From Kitasatospora sp. Root107 (GTDB taxonomy: Bacteria; Actinomycetota; Actinomycetes; Streptomycetales; Streptomycetaceae), in contig NZ_LMCT01000003.1 of assembly GCF_001424875.1 (NCBI RefSeq), forward strand, positions 1,411 to 65,410: DNA of 64,000 bases. Reading direction: 5' to 3'. The stretch's first letter is position 1; every line of letters starts with the position of its first letter. The position numbers were made by a program, and so were the translations under genes. The notes beneath the pieces are model-generated. The model worked only from the letters and a program-made list of their open reading frames with translations. It was not told where the DNA came from and ran no database searches. Shown one piece after another: positions 1-8,048 of this stretch.

Positions 1-176
1 CCCACCCCCACGCAACCGTCGACACCCTCGACGGCCTCACCATCACCACCCCCACCTGGTGGCTCAACCTCCGCGCCTCCAACACCGAGCCCCTCCTGCG
101 CCTCAACGTCGAAGCCCACGACCCCACCACCATGACCACCATCCGCGACACCGCACTCACCCTCATCCGCACCTGA
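1..176 (+). CDS. manB: Phosphomannomutase/phosphoglucomutase, C-terminal end only
   Basis: This is the 3' end of a gene cut by the left window edge; the reading frame begins at base 3 and ends at the TGA at 174-176. The last 57 residues include the NLRASNTEPLLRLNVEA segment, which is the substrate-phosphate-binding loop of domain 4 in alpha-D-phosphohexomutases. The family interconverts hexose-6-phosphate and hexose-1-phosphate in the cytosol, and in mannose metabolism it works directly after ManA, which is the next gene. Nearly all leucines in the fragment are CTC, unlike the CTG-rich genes that follow, so the codon use differs from its neighbours. Whether the enzyme prefers mannose or glucose cannot be told from this part. 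Confidence 0.85.
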   Translation, partial: HPHATVDTLDGLTITTPTWWLNLRASNTEPLLRLNVEAHDPTTMTTIRDTALTLIRT

Positions 177-200
177 CACCCCCACCCCCACCCCCGGCCG
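177..200. repeat. Short CCCCCA tandem repeat after manB
   Basis: Directly after the manB stop codon there is a C-rich stretch with three CCCCCA-like units. It is low-complexity sequence in the short manB-manA gap, with no clear hairpin. Confidence 0.5.
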
Positions 201-273
201 CCGGACCGCTCGCGCAGAAGCGGGTCGGTTAGGGTCGGGTCCACTCCCGTACGAGAGCGAACAGGACGTGCCC

Positions 274-1470
274 ATGGACCGGCTCGCCAACACCGTCCGC
301 CCCTATGCCTGGGGGTCGGTCACCACGATTCCCGAGTTGCTGGGTGTCGAGGCGACCGGTGAACCGCAGGCCGAACTCTGGATGGGCGCCCACCCGAGCG
401 CCCCGTCCCGGGTCGACCGGGGCGGTGGTCCGCGTGCCCTGGACGAGCTGATCGAGGCCGACCCGCAGGGCGAGTTGGGGGCCGAGACGGTGGCCAGGTT
501 CGGGCCGGCCCTGCCGTTCCTGTTCAAGGTGCTGGCGGCCGGGGCGCCGCTCTCCATCCAGGCGCACCCCACTCTGGCCCAGGCCACCTCGGGCTTCGCC
601 GCCGAGGAGGCCAGGGGCATCCCGCTGGACGCCCCGGAGCGCAACTACCGGGACGCCAACCACAAACCCGAACTCATCTGCGCGCTGGACGAGTTCGAGG
701 GTCTGTGCGGATTCCGGCAACCGGCCGAGGCGGCCGATCTGCTGGCCTCGCTGGACGTGCCCGAGCTGACGCCCCTGGTCGAACTGCTGCGCAACAAGCC
801 GGAGTCGGAGGCGCTGAGCGAGGCGGTCGCCGGCATCCTGTCGATGACCGGCGAGAGCGCCGCCGCCGTCGTGGCGGCCACCGCCGCCGCGATCGAGCGG
901 GCCGCCGCGGCCGACGACCCGACCGGGCAGTTCGCCGGATACGCCTTCGCCGCCCGGGAGTTCCCCGGGGACACCGGGCTGCTCATCGGCCTGCTGCTGA
1001 ACCACTTCGTCCTCCAGCCGGGCGAGGCGCTCTACCTGGGCGCCGGGCTCCCGCACGGGTATCTGCGAGGGACCGGCACGGAGATCATGGCCAACTCCGA
1101 CAACGTGCTGCGCTGCGGGTTGACGCCCAAGCACGTGGACGTGGCCGAGCTGCTCCGGGTGGTCGACTTCCGGGCCGGGCGACCGGAGGTGCTGCGGCCG
1201 ACCGCCGACTCCAACGGCGAGGAGCTCTACCCCGTACCGATCGACGAGTTCCGGCTGTCCCGGTTCGTACTCGCCGGGGCGGCCCGGGTGCTCGACGGCC
1301 GGGCCCCGCAGATCCTGCTCTGCACCGAGGGCAGCGCCGAACTCACCGCCGCCGACGGCACGGTGCTCACCCTGGACCGCGGCCAGTCCGCGTTCCTCCC
1401 CGGGACGGGCACCGAGACCGTGCTGACCGGCTCCGGCACCACCGTCTTCCGGGCCACCGTCACGCTGTGA
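274..1470 (+). CDS. manA: Mannose-6-phosphate isomerase, class I
   Basis: The 398-residue protein is a cupin-fold zinc enzyme that interconverts fructose-6-phosphate and mannose-6-phosphate, the entry to GDP-mannose used for glycans and lipoglycans. It starts MDRLANTVRPYAWGS, typical of actinobacterial ManA. The zinc-site signatures are visible: the QAHP motif near residue 110, HKPEL near 130, and GLPHGYLRGTG in the C-terminal half. I prefer the ATG at 274 because AGGA at 263-266 is seven bases upstream; a GTG at 268 would leave no room for a ribosome binding site. Together with the preceding phosphomannomutase it forms a mannose-activation pair, probably co-transcribed. The length is normal for class I enzymes. 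Confidence 0.93.
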   Translation: MDRLANTVRPYAWGSVTTIPELLGVEATGEPQAELWMGAHPSAPSRVDRGGGPRALDELIEADPQGELGAETVARFGPALPFLFKVLAAGAPLSIQAHPTLAQATSGFAAEEARGIPLDAPERNYRDANHKPELICALDEFEGLCGFRQPAEAADLLASLDVPELTPLVELLRNKPESEALSEAVAGILSMTGESAAAVVAATAAAIERAAAADDPTGQFAGYAFAAREFPGDTGLLIGLLLNHFVLQPGEALYLGAGLPHGYLRGTGTEIMANSDNVLRCGLTPKHVDVAELLRVVDFRAGRPEVLRPTADSNGEELYPVPIDEFRLSRFVLAGAARVLDGRAPQILLCTEGSAELTAADGTVLTLDRGQSAFLPGTGTETVLTGSGTTVFRATVTL

Positions 1471-1541
1471 GCCGGTGATCGCCCTGTCCAAGCAGCGAAA
1501 TGCCGGGCAGCCGGCCCCCACCCGCTGCCAGGATCGCGGCC

Positions 1542-2147
1542 ATGACCCACGACCTGCGTATCTGCTTCGTCGGCGACTCCTATGTGGCCGGCGTCGGCGA
1601 CCCCCGGTTCCTCGGCTGGGCCGGCCGGCTGGCCGCCCGCACCATCGCCTCCGGACAGCCGCTCACCGGCTACAACCTCGGGGTCCGGCGGCAGACTTCA
1701 CGTGATGTGCTGGACCGCTTCCAGGACGAGTGCGGCCGGCGGCTGGCCCCCGCCACCGATCCCCGCGTCGTCCTCTCCATCGGGGTCAACGACGCCACCC
1801 ACGAGAACGGCCGCCCCAGGGTCGCCCCTGACGAGTCGTCGGCCAACCTGACCCGCCTGCTCGACCAGGCCACCGGCAACGGCTGGTCCGCCCTGGTGGT
1901 CGCCCCGCCCCCGGTCGCCGACCTCGAGCACCAGGCCAGGACGGCCCGGCTCGACCAGGACTTCGCCCGGATCTGCCACACCGCCGGCATCCCCTACGTC
2001 CCCGTCCACCAGCCCCTCGCCGCCGACCCCACCTGGATCCACGAGGTCCGCACCGGCGACGGCGCCCACCCCGCCGAGGCCGGTTACGACGCCATCGCCG
2101 ACCTGATCGCCCCGCACTGGGACAGCTGGCTCGCCACGAGGCGGTAG
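1542..2147 (+). CDS. SGNH/GDSL-type hydrolase (putative lipase/esterase)
   Basis: The 201-residue protein has the blocks of the SGNH hydrolase superfamily: GDSYVAG near residue 10 (nucleophile Ser), a block II glycine near 45, GVND near 80 and DGAHPAEAGY near 175 (catalytic Asp/His). Members hydrolyse esters, thioesters or acetyl groups; the substrate cannot be predicted. There is no signal peptide, so it is probably cytosolic. The ATG at 1542 is preceded by AGGA at 1530-1533. It lies 71 bases after manA on the same strand, and its stop codon is only 65 bases before the proposed start of the sigma-factor gene. Confidence 0.85.
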   Translation: MTHDLRICFVGDSYVAGVGDPRFLGWAGRLAARTIASGQPLTGYNLGVRRQTSRDVLDRFQDECGRRLAPATDPRVVLSIGVNDATHENGRPRVAPDESSANLTRLLDQATGNGWSALVVAPPPVADLEHQARTARLDQDFARICHTAGIPYVPVHQPLAADPTWIHEVRTGDGAHPAEAGYDAIADLIAPHWDSWLATRR

Positions 2148-2177
2148 GTCCGCATGTGACCCGGATCACCCCTTGGG

Positions 2178-2206
2178 GAAAACCCGGCGCCTCCGCCGGG
2201 CGTCTA
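2178..2206 (+). promoter_or_regulatory. Putative ECF-type promoter of the sigma-factor/ABC operon
   Basis: GAAAAC (2178-2183) and CGTCTA (2201-2206) are 17 bases apart and resemble the AAC-type -35 and CGTC-type -10 of ECF sigma factors. Initiation six to seven bases downstream would fall on the GTG at 2213, giving a leaderless mRNA. This would allow the ECF factor to activate its own operon. The assignment is by inspection only. Confidence 0.45.
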
Positions 2207-2212
2207 CCAGGT

Positions 2213-2776
2213 GTGAAACGGGTTGGGGCGGCAGCGCCGCAGGAACTGGACGAGGAGCACCTGCTACGGCGGGTGGCCCGGGGCGACCGAGCCGCCTTCG
2301 AGGAGCTCTACCGGCGCACGTCGCCCTGGCTGGCGGTGCGGCTGCGCCGTCGCTGCGCCGACCAGCAGATCGTCGCCGAGGTCATGCAGGAGACGTACCT
2401 GGCGGTGTGGCGGGCCGCGGGCTCCTTCGCCGGGAGCCCGACCGGCGGAACGGCCGTCGGCTGGCTGTGGACGATCGCGGCCCGCCGCCTCGTCGACGCG
2501 TTCCGGCGCAGGGCCCACCACGCGGAGCCGCCGCCCGCCGCCGCTCCGTCCCCCGTGGCGCCCGCGGCCGAGGAGGAGGCGCTGGTGGCGACCGTCGGCG
2601 GTGACGTCGGGGACGCCCTGCGGTGCCTCGCGCCGGAGCTCAGAGCGGTACTGCAGGCCATGGTGCTCGACGGACTGTCCGTCCGGGAGACCGCCGTCCT
2701 GCTCGGACTGCCCGAGGGAACGGTCAAGACCCGCGCCCGCCGGGCCCGGAACGCGATGCGGGAGACGCTGGCATGA
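2213..2776 (+). CDS. ECF-family RNA polymerase sigma factor
   Basis: The 187-residue protein has a sigma-70 region 2 at about residues 20-95 (GDRAAFEELYRRT, then MQETYLAVWR and the WLWTIAARRLVDAFRRR DNA-binding helix) and a region 4 helix-turn-helix at about 130-187 (LSVRETAVLLGLPEGTVKTR). ECF factors direct RNA polymerase to a small regulon and are held by a cognate anti-sigma factor. The next gene, overlapping by ATGA, encodes a membrane protein with a zinc-binding anti-sigma motif, so the partner is clear. I chose the GTG at 2213 because an ECF-like promoter ends just before it; a GTG at 2156 would add 19 residues rich in Pro/Gly that are not sigma-like. Confidence 0.88.
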   Translation: MKRVGAAAPQELDEEHLLRRVARGDRAAFEELYRRTSPWLAVRLRRRCADQQIVAEVMQETYLAVWRAAGSFAGSPTGGTAVGWLWTIAARRLVDAFRRRAHHAEPPPAAAPSPVAPAAEEEALVATVGGDVGDALRCLAPELRAVLQAMVLDGLSVRETAVLLGLPEGTVKTRARRARNAMRETLA

Positions 2777-3584
2777 ACGTGGAACACGCGTCGGCACGAC
2801 TCATCGACGAGTACGCACGCGGCGACACGGATCTCGCCGCGGACCAGGTCTGGGCCCTGGAAGCCCATCTGGAGGGGTGCCGGCTCTGCCGTGACCGGCT
2901 GTCGGCCGCCGTCACGGCCGAGGCACCCACTCTGGCCGCACTGACCGAGGCCGTCTGGTCCGATCTCGAACACCAGCTGGCGACGGCCGTCCCGGCGCCG
3001 CCGCGCCGCCTCCGGTCGCGGCTGTCGGCATGGACGACGCCCGCCATGACGCCGTGGCTGGCCATGGTCCTGGCCGTGACGCTGCTCGCCCTGCTGCTGG
3101 ACCTGGCGGGCCCCGGCTCCGGCCAGGTGTCCCTGTTGCTGCTGCTCGCCCCCGTCCTGCCGGTGTGCGGCGTGGCGGCCTCGTGGTCGCGCGGCCTGGA
3201 CCCGGCGTACGAGCTGACGGCCGCCACCCCGAGGGCGGGGCTGCAGCTGGTGCTGCGACGCACCGCCTCCGTAATCGCCGTGGTGATCCCCCCGCTGCTC
3301 GCGGGGGGCTGGGCGACCGGAGTAACGGCCGCGCAGTGGCTGCTGCCCTGCCTGGCCTTCACCTCGATGACCCTGGCGCTCGGCGGGGTGATCGGCGTGA
3401 CCCGCGCCGCCGTCGCCCTGGTCGCCGCCTGGGCCGCGGTGGTGCTGGCACCGACCCTGGCCACCAGCCGGACGGCCTTCGCCCTGCAGGTGGAGGGCCT
3501 GCCGGTGTGGGGGCTGATCCTCGCGCTCGGCGTGGGCGTCGTGATCGCCCGCCGGGGCGCGTACGCCGCGCTGGGGGCCCACCG

Positions 3585-3588
<4 letters not shown>
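2773..3588 (+). CDS. Zinc-finger anti-sigma factor with multi-pass membrane domain
   Basis: The 271-residue protein begins with an anti-sigma zinc-finger (ZAS) motif, HLEGCRLCRDRL near residues 33-44 (His-X3-Cys-X2-Cys), followed after residue 80 by about five hydrophobic segments. This fits a membrane-anchored sensor that sequesters the ECF factor encoded just upstream. The start ATG overlaps the sigma-factor stop (ATGA), and its own stop overlaps the start of the ABC ATPase gene in the same way, so translation of the operon is coupled. The membrane part is much larger than the single helix of simple anti-sigma factors, so it may contact the ABC permease. The inducing signal is unknown. Confidence 0.8.
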
Positions 3589-4426
<838 letters not shown>

Positions 4427-4430
<4 letters not shown>

Positions 4431-5812
4431 ACCTCCGTATCCTGCGCATCGAACTGAGGCGATCCGGCGCCGCGTGGGCCGGCCTCCTCGTGCTGGCGGC
4501 CGCGCTCGCGTTCCTGCATCTCATCCCCGGGCCGTGGGGGAAGGGCACCGTGCTGTGGACGGCCCAGTGGACCTCCATGGCCCTCTGGACCCGCTTCCTG
4601 CTGATCTTCCTGTGGCCGCTCGCGATCGGACTCGGGGCGCTCCAGGGGCTGCGCGACCACCGCTCGAAGATGTCCGAACTGCTGACCAGCACCCCACGGC
4701 CCGCCCGGCACCGCGCGGCCGCCCTGGCGGGCACGACGGCCTTCACGCTGGGCTCGGCCTTCGCGCTGCTCGTCCTGCTGGGCGCGGTGCAGGTGCTGGC
4801 CGGCGACGCCGCTTACACCCACCTCGGCTGGCTGCCCATCTCGCTGGTGGGGGTACTCGCGCTGGGCGCCGGAGCCGTCCTGGGCATGGGGATCGCACGC
4901 ACCCTGCCCTCCGCCCTGACCCCGCCTGCACTGGCCGTGGCCGCCTTCCTGTTCACCAACCTCCTGCGGCAGACCACGGACGCCGCGGTGCCGACCTCCG
5001 CCGCGCCGACCCGTCTCTCGCTGCTGATGCCGGCGGTGTCGGAGGTACGCCAGACGCTCCTCACGCTGTCCGTCCCCGTGCACATCGGGCAGACGCTCTG
5101 GCTGCTCGGCCTGGCTGCGACGGGCCTCGCACTGCTGGCCGCCGCCACCCCGCGCGCCCGGCTGCTCGCCCTCACTCCCCTGCTGGCGGGCGGGTCCGCC
5201 GCCCTGCTCCTGCTCCCGGCCGACCCCCGCGACACGTACGTCGTCGACCGGGCCGCCGCAGCGCAGGTGTGCGAAGGACCGGTGTGCGTGACGACGGCCC
5301 GGCAGGCCCGGCTCGACGGCCTGGCGGGTCCCGGCCGGGAGGCGCTGCGCCTGCTGCGCGACGCCCTGGGCGACCGGGCGCCCCTCACCATCCACGAGAA
5401 CACCGCCCTGCGGGCGCTCGGTGCGACGCCGGAACGGTCGCGCGACTCCGTACTCGTCGACTTCGGCGACGGCATGATCGGCACCGCCGAGGGTGAGCGG
5501 CTGACCCGGGCCCTGGTCGCCCAGGGCATCGCCCCGATCTGCCACCCGCGCAGCACCACCGAGAGTGGCACGCTCTCGGATGCCGCCGCACAGAGCATCG
5601 GAGCCGCCTGGGCCCTCGGCGCGGACCTCCGGCCGCTCGACGGGACCATGCACGCCACGAGCGACCAGGACGCCACGGCCCGCCCGGTGTGGGAGAGGTT
5701 CATCGCGTTGCCCCGGCCGGAGCAGCAACTGCGGATCATCGCCATGCACGCCGCCGCGGTCTCCTGCTCGGGCGACCCGCTCGACGCACTGACCGGCGGT
5801 GCGTCCCGGTGA
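4427..5812 (+). CDS. ABC transporter permease with large C-terminal soluble domain
   Basis: The 461-residue protein has about six hydrophobic segments in its first 260 residues, then some 200 residues of hydrophilic sequence containing a VCEGPVC cysteine pair. It is the membrane partner of the ATPase encoded just upstream, whose stop codon overlaps its GTG start. Streptomyces genomes often carry permeases of this two-part form next to zinc-finger anti-sigma genes. The soluble half could be a substrate-capture or sensing domain; I do not recognise a catalytic motif in it. The stop codon overlaps the start of the next gene. Confidence 0.8.
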
Positions 5813-6384
5813 GATGGCTGACGCTGTACGCGCGCTCGCGGCAGGCACCCGCCTCACTCGCCGTGGTGGTGACCAGCGCGGTGGCGGTGTGGGCACTCGC
5901 CCGGATCGGCGGCGGCGGACCGGGAGATCCACGGCTGTCCACGATCGTCCTCGCCGCAGGGGCGACGGCGGTCTCGGTCGGACTCGGCGGTCAGGACCTC
6001 GGATTGGACCGGACCGCCGCGATCCGCTGGATGCCCCGAAGGGCCGCGCACGTGCTGCTCTGCGGCGTACTCGTCGGCGCGGTGCTGCTGGCGGTGCAGA
6101 CCGTGAGCGGGCAGCCGGTCTCCCCCGCCTTCGTCGTGCGCAACACCGCGGGGCTGATGGGACTCGTCGCCCTCGGGGCGGCCTGCTGCGGGCAGAAGTA
6201 CGCGTGGATGCTGCCGTTCGCGTGGCTGTCGTCCTCCTTCGTCATCCCGCCCGCGACGGATACGGCGACCCAGGTACTGACCTGGCTGCTGCTGCCACCC
6301 GGCACGGCGACCGGCACCTGGACGGCCCTCGTCCTGGCCGTGGCCGGCACCGCCGCCTACGCCGTGCGGGGCCCGAGGCGCTAG
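5809..6384 (+). CDS. Hypothetical multi-pass membrane protein of the ABC operon
   Basis: The 191-residue protein is strongly hydrophobic, with about five predicted membrane helices and no recognisable enzyme motif. It starts with a GTG that overlaps the permease stop codon (GTGA), making it the fifth gene of a fully overlapping operon. The likely role is a second membrane subunit or accessory protein of the ABC transporter. It converges on the DUF4097 gene, with 15 bases between the two stop codons. Confidence 0.7.
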   Translation: MRWLTLYARSRQAPASLAVVVTSAVAVWALARIGGGGPGDPRLSTIVLAAGATAVSVGLGGQDLGLDRTAAIRWMPRRAAHVLLCGVLVGAVLLAVQTVSGQPVSPAFVVRNTAGLMGLVALGAACCGQKYAWMLPFAWLSSSFVIPPATDTATQVLTWLLLPPGTATGTWTALVLAVAGTAAYAVRGPRR

Positions 6385-6399
6385 TCCAGGGCGGCTCCT

Positions 6400-7068
6400 T
6401 CAGAGGCTGCGGGCGGTGATGTTGCCGTAGGCGGTGGTCGCGTGGATGGCGAGGGTGGCGGTGCCGTCGGTGTTCCTGAGTGCGTTGTGGGTGCGGCCGT
6501 AGGCGGTTCCGGCGTCGAGGGAGGCGGAGACGCCACGGGCGGCGCCGACCGAGATGTCGCCGTACTCGGTGCGGAGCGTGAGCGTGCCGTGGGTGGCTTC
6601 GGTGATGTGGAGGTCGCCCTTCTGGGTGCTGATCTGCGCGGGGCCGTCGAGGCGGCCGATGGAGATGTCGCCGGCGAGGAGGGTGAGGATGGCGCCGGCG
6701 GTCTCGTCGAGCTTGACCGTGCCGTGCGCGCTCTCGTAGGTGACGTCGCCGAGGCGTCCGACGCCGCGGAGTTCGGCGCTGGCGGCCTTGGCCTCGATGC
6801 GGGAGCCGACGGGCAGTTGGACGGTCACCTCGACGGATCCGGAGGCGCCGAGGACCTGGCTCTTCGCCGCCGAGTGGCCGATGCGCAGGACGCCGTCGGC
6901 GTACTCGACCGTGGTCTGCTCCGCAGCCTTCACGTCGCGGCCCTTCGAGGCGTCCGCGGGCAGGACCTCGACCGTGGTGTCGGCCCGGTCGGCGGCGATG
7001 AACAGGATGCGCCCGGCGGGGATGTCCAGGACGGCGGAGATCGGGGTGGTGGTGGCGAACTTCTGCAT
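6400..7068 (-). CDS. DUF4097-family beta-strand repeat protein
   Basis: The 222-residue protein starts MQKFATTTPISAVLDIPAG and consists of repeated short beta-strand units (for example TLRTEYGDISVGAA and ATTAYGNITARSL near the C terminus), the right-handed beta-helix pattern of DUF4097 adhesin-like proteins. No signal peptide or membrane helix is visible, so it is probably cytosolic. The ATG at 7066-7068 is preceded by AGGAGAG on the minus strand. It is transcribed away from a regulator gene, and both promoters carry the CGTTGCA motif, so it is probably controlled by that regulator. The molecular function is not known; relatives often accompany regulators and membrane-stress systems. Confidence 0.75.
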   Translation of the reverse strand: MQKFATTTPISAVLDIPAGRILFIAADRADTTVEVLPADASKGRDVKAAEQTTVEYADGVLRIGHSAAKSQVLGASGSVEVTVQLPVGSRIEAKAASAELRGVGRLGDVTYESAHGTVKLDETAGAILTLLAGDISIGRLDGPAQISTQKGDLHITEATHGTLTLRTEYGDISVGAARGVSASLDAGTAYGRTHNALRNTDGTATLAIHATTAYGNITARSL

Positions 7069-7105
7069 CGTGCTCTCCTGTGACTCGCTGTTTCGGATGA
7101 GTGAA

Positions 7106-7134
7106 AAGCTACGTTGCATTCCAAAGCTCGGCAA
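7106..7134 (-). promoter_or_regulatory. Promoter of the DUF4097 gene
   Basis: On the minus strand TTGCCG (7134-7129) and TAGCTT (7111-7106) are 17 bases apart and resemble a vegetative promoter. The operator-like CGTTGCATT at 7112-7120 lies inside the spacer, which would make the promoter repressible. Confidence 0.5.
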
Positions 7135-7237
7135 CAACCTCATTGCACAAAAACAGCATCATCACAGGTCAAGGCCACAAAATCGTTGCGGCAGGCTCAA
7201 GCCAAATGCAACGCCAGTCGCCCAGATCGTTGCAATG
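7112..7237. promoter_or_regulatory. Repeated CGTTGCA operator-like motif in divergent region
   Basis: CGTTGCATT (7112-7120), CGTTGCG (7184-7190), AATGCAACG (7205-7213, the exact inverse of the first copy) and CGTTGCAATG (7228-7237) lie between two divergent genes. The outer copies overlap the predicted promoters of both. This layout suggests an operator for the regulator encoded to the right, with autoregulation. Confidence 0.5.
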
Positions 7238-7259
7238 AAATGAAAGCGAACGCTATACT
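7230..7259 (+). promoter_or_regulatory. Promoter of the HTH/MarR-like regulator gene
   Basis: TTGCAA (7230-7235) and TATACT (7254-7259) are 18 bases apart and give a good match to a vegetative promoter, 32 bases before the start codon. The -35 overlaps the CGTTGCAATG motif. Confidence 0.55.
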
Positions 7260-7290
7260 CGAGACACCACGGACCACGAAGGAGACCGCG

Positions 7291-8037
7291 ATGCCGGGAG
7301 GCAGGCTCACCCAGCCGGAACGCCAGCAGATCGCGCTGGGGATGGCCGACGGCCTCGCCTACGCGGAGATCGCCAGACGCCTCGACCGCCCCACCTCGAC
7401 GATCACGCGCGAGGTGATGCGCAACGGCGGCCCCACCGCCTACCGGGCCGACCTGGCCCACCGCGCCACCGAGCGCCGTACCCACCGGCGCGGCCAGGCG
7501 GCCACTCCCCGAGGGGCACAGGTACCCTCGCCGGCCTACGGACGGGACCCCCAGGCCGTGCAGGAGTACGAGGAGACGTTCACCACCGTCCTCATGGCGT
7601 CCGGTATGCCCAAGATGATGTCCCGGGTGCTGGCCTGCCTCACCCTCGCCGACGCGGGCAGCCTCACCGCGTCCGAACTCGTTCAGCGCCTCCAGGTCAG
7701 CCCGGCGTCCATCTCGAAGGCGATCACGTTCCTGGACAGCCAGGGCCTCGTCCGCCGGGAACGCGACGAGCGCCGCCGCGAGCGCTACGTCGTCGACGAC
7801 GACGTCTGGTACCAGTCGATGATCGCCGCCGCCCGCAGCACCGCCCACATCGTCGAGACCGCACGGCAGGGCGTCGCCGTCCTCGTCCCCGGCACCCCGG
7901 CCGCCACCCGCCTCGAGAACATCGCGCGCTTTCTCGACTTCGTCAGCGAGAGCACCGCCCGCGCCGCGGAGCAGGCCCGCGAGATCCTCCACACGAAACC
8001 CGGGGCGCGCTCCGGCGATACTACCGACGAGATCTGA
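7291..8037 (+). CDS. Transcriptional regulator: IS30-type HTH fused to MarR-like domain
   Basis: The 248-residue protein has two DNA-binding parts. Residues 1-45 (LTQPERQQIALGMADGLAY, then EIARRLDRPTSTITREV) match the helix-turn-helix found at the N terminus of IS30-type transposases. Residues 90-230 look like a winged-helix MarR/GbsR domain (TASELVQRLQVSPASISKAI, then VRRERDERRRERYVVD). No transposase catalytic domain is present, so it is a regulator and not a mobile-element remnant. The ATG is preceded by AAGGAGA at 7279-7285. It is divergent from the DUF4097 gene and probably represses both genes through CGTTGCA sites. The ligand is unknown. Confidence 0.8.
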   Translation: MPGGRLTQPERQQIALGMADGLAYAEIARRLDRPTSTITREVMRNGGPTAYRADLAHRATERRTHRRGQAATPRGAQVPSPAYGRDPQAVQEYEETFTTVLMASGMPKMMSRVLACLTLADAGSLTASELVQRLQVSPASISKAITFLDSQGLVRRERDERRRERYVVDDDVWYQSMIAAARSTAHIVETARQGVAVLVPGTPAATRLENIARFLDFVSESTARAAEQAREILHTKPGARSGDTTDEI

Positions 8038-8048
8038 GAACCCGCAGG

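Noticed and set aside
7291..7430. Possible IS30 element, because of the transposase-like HTH
   Set aside because: No DDE domain, no inverted terminal repeats and no target duplication; the remaining protein is a MarR-like regulator.
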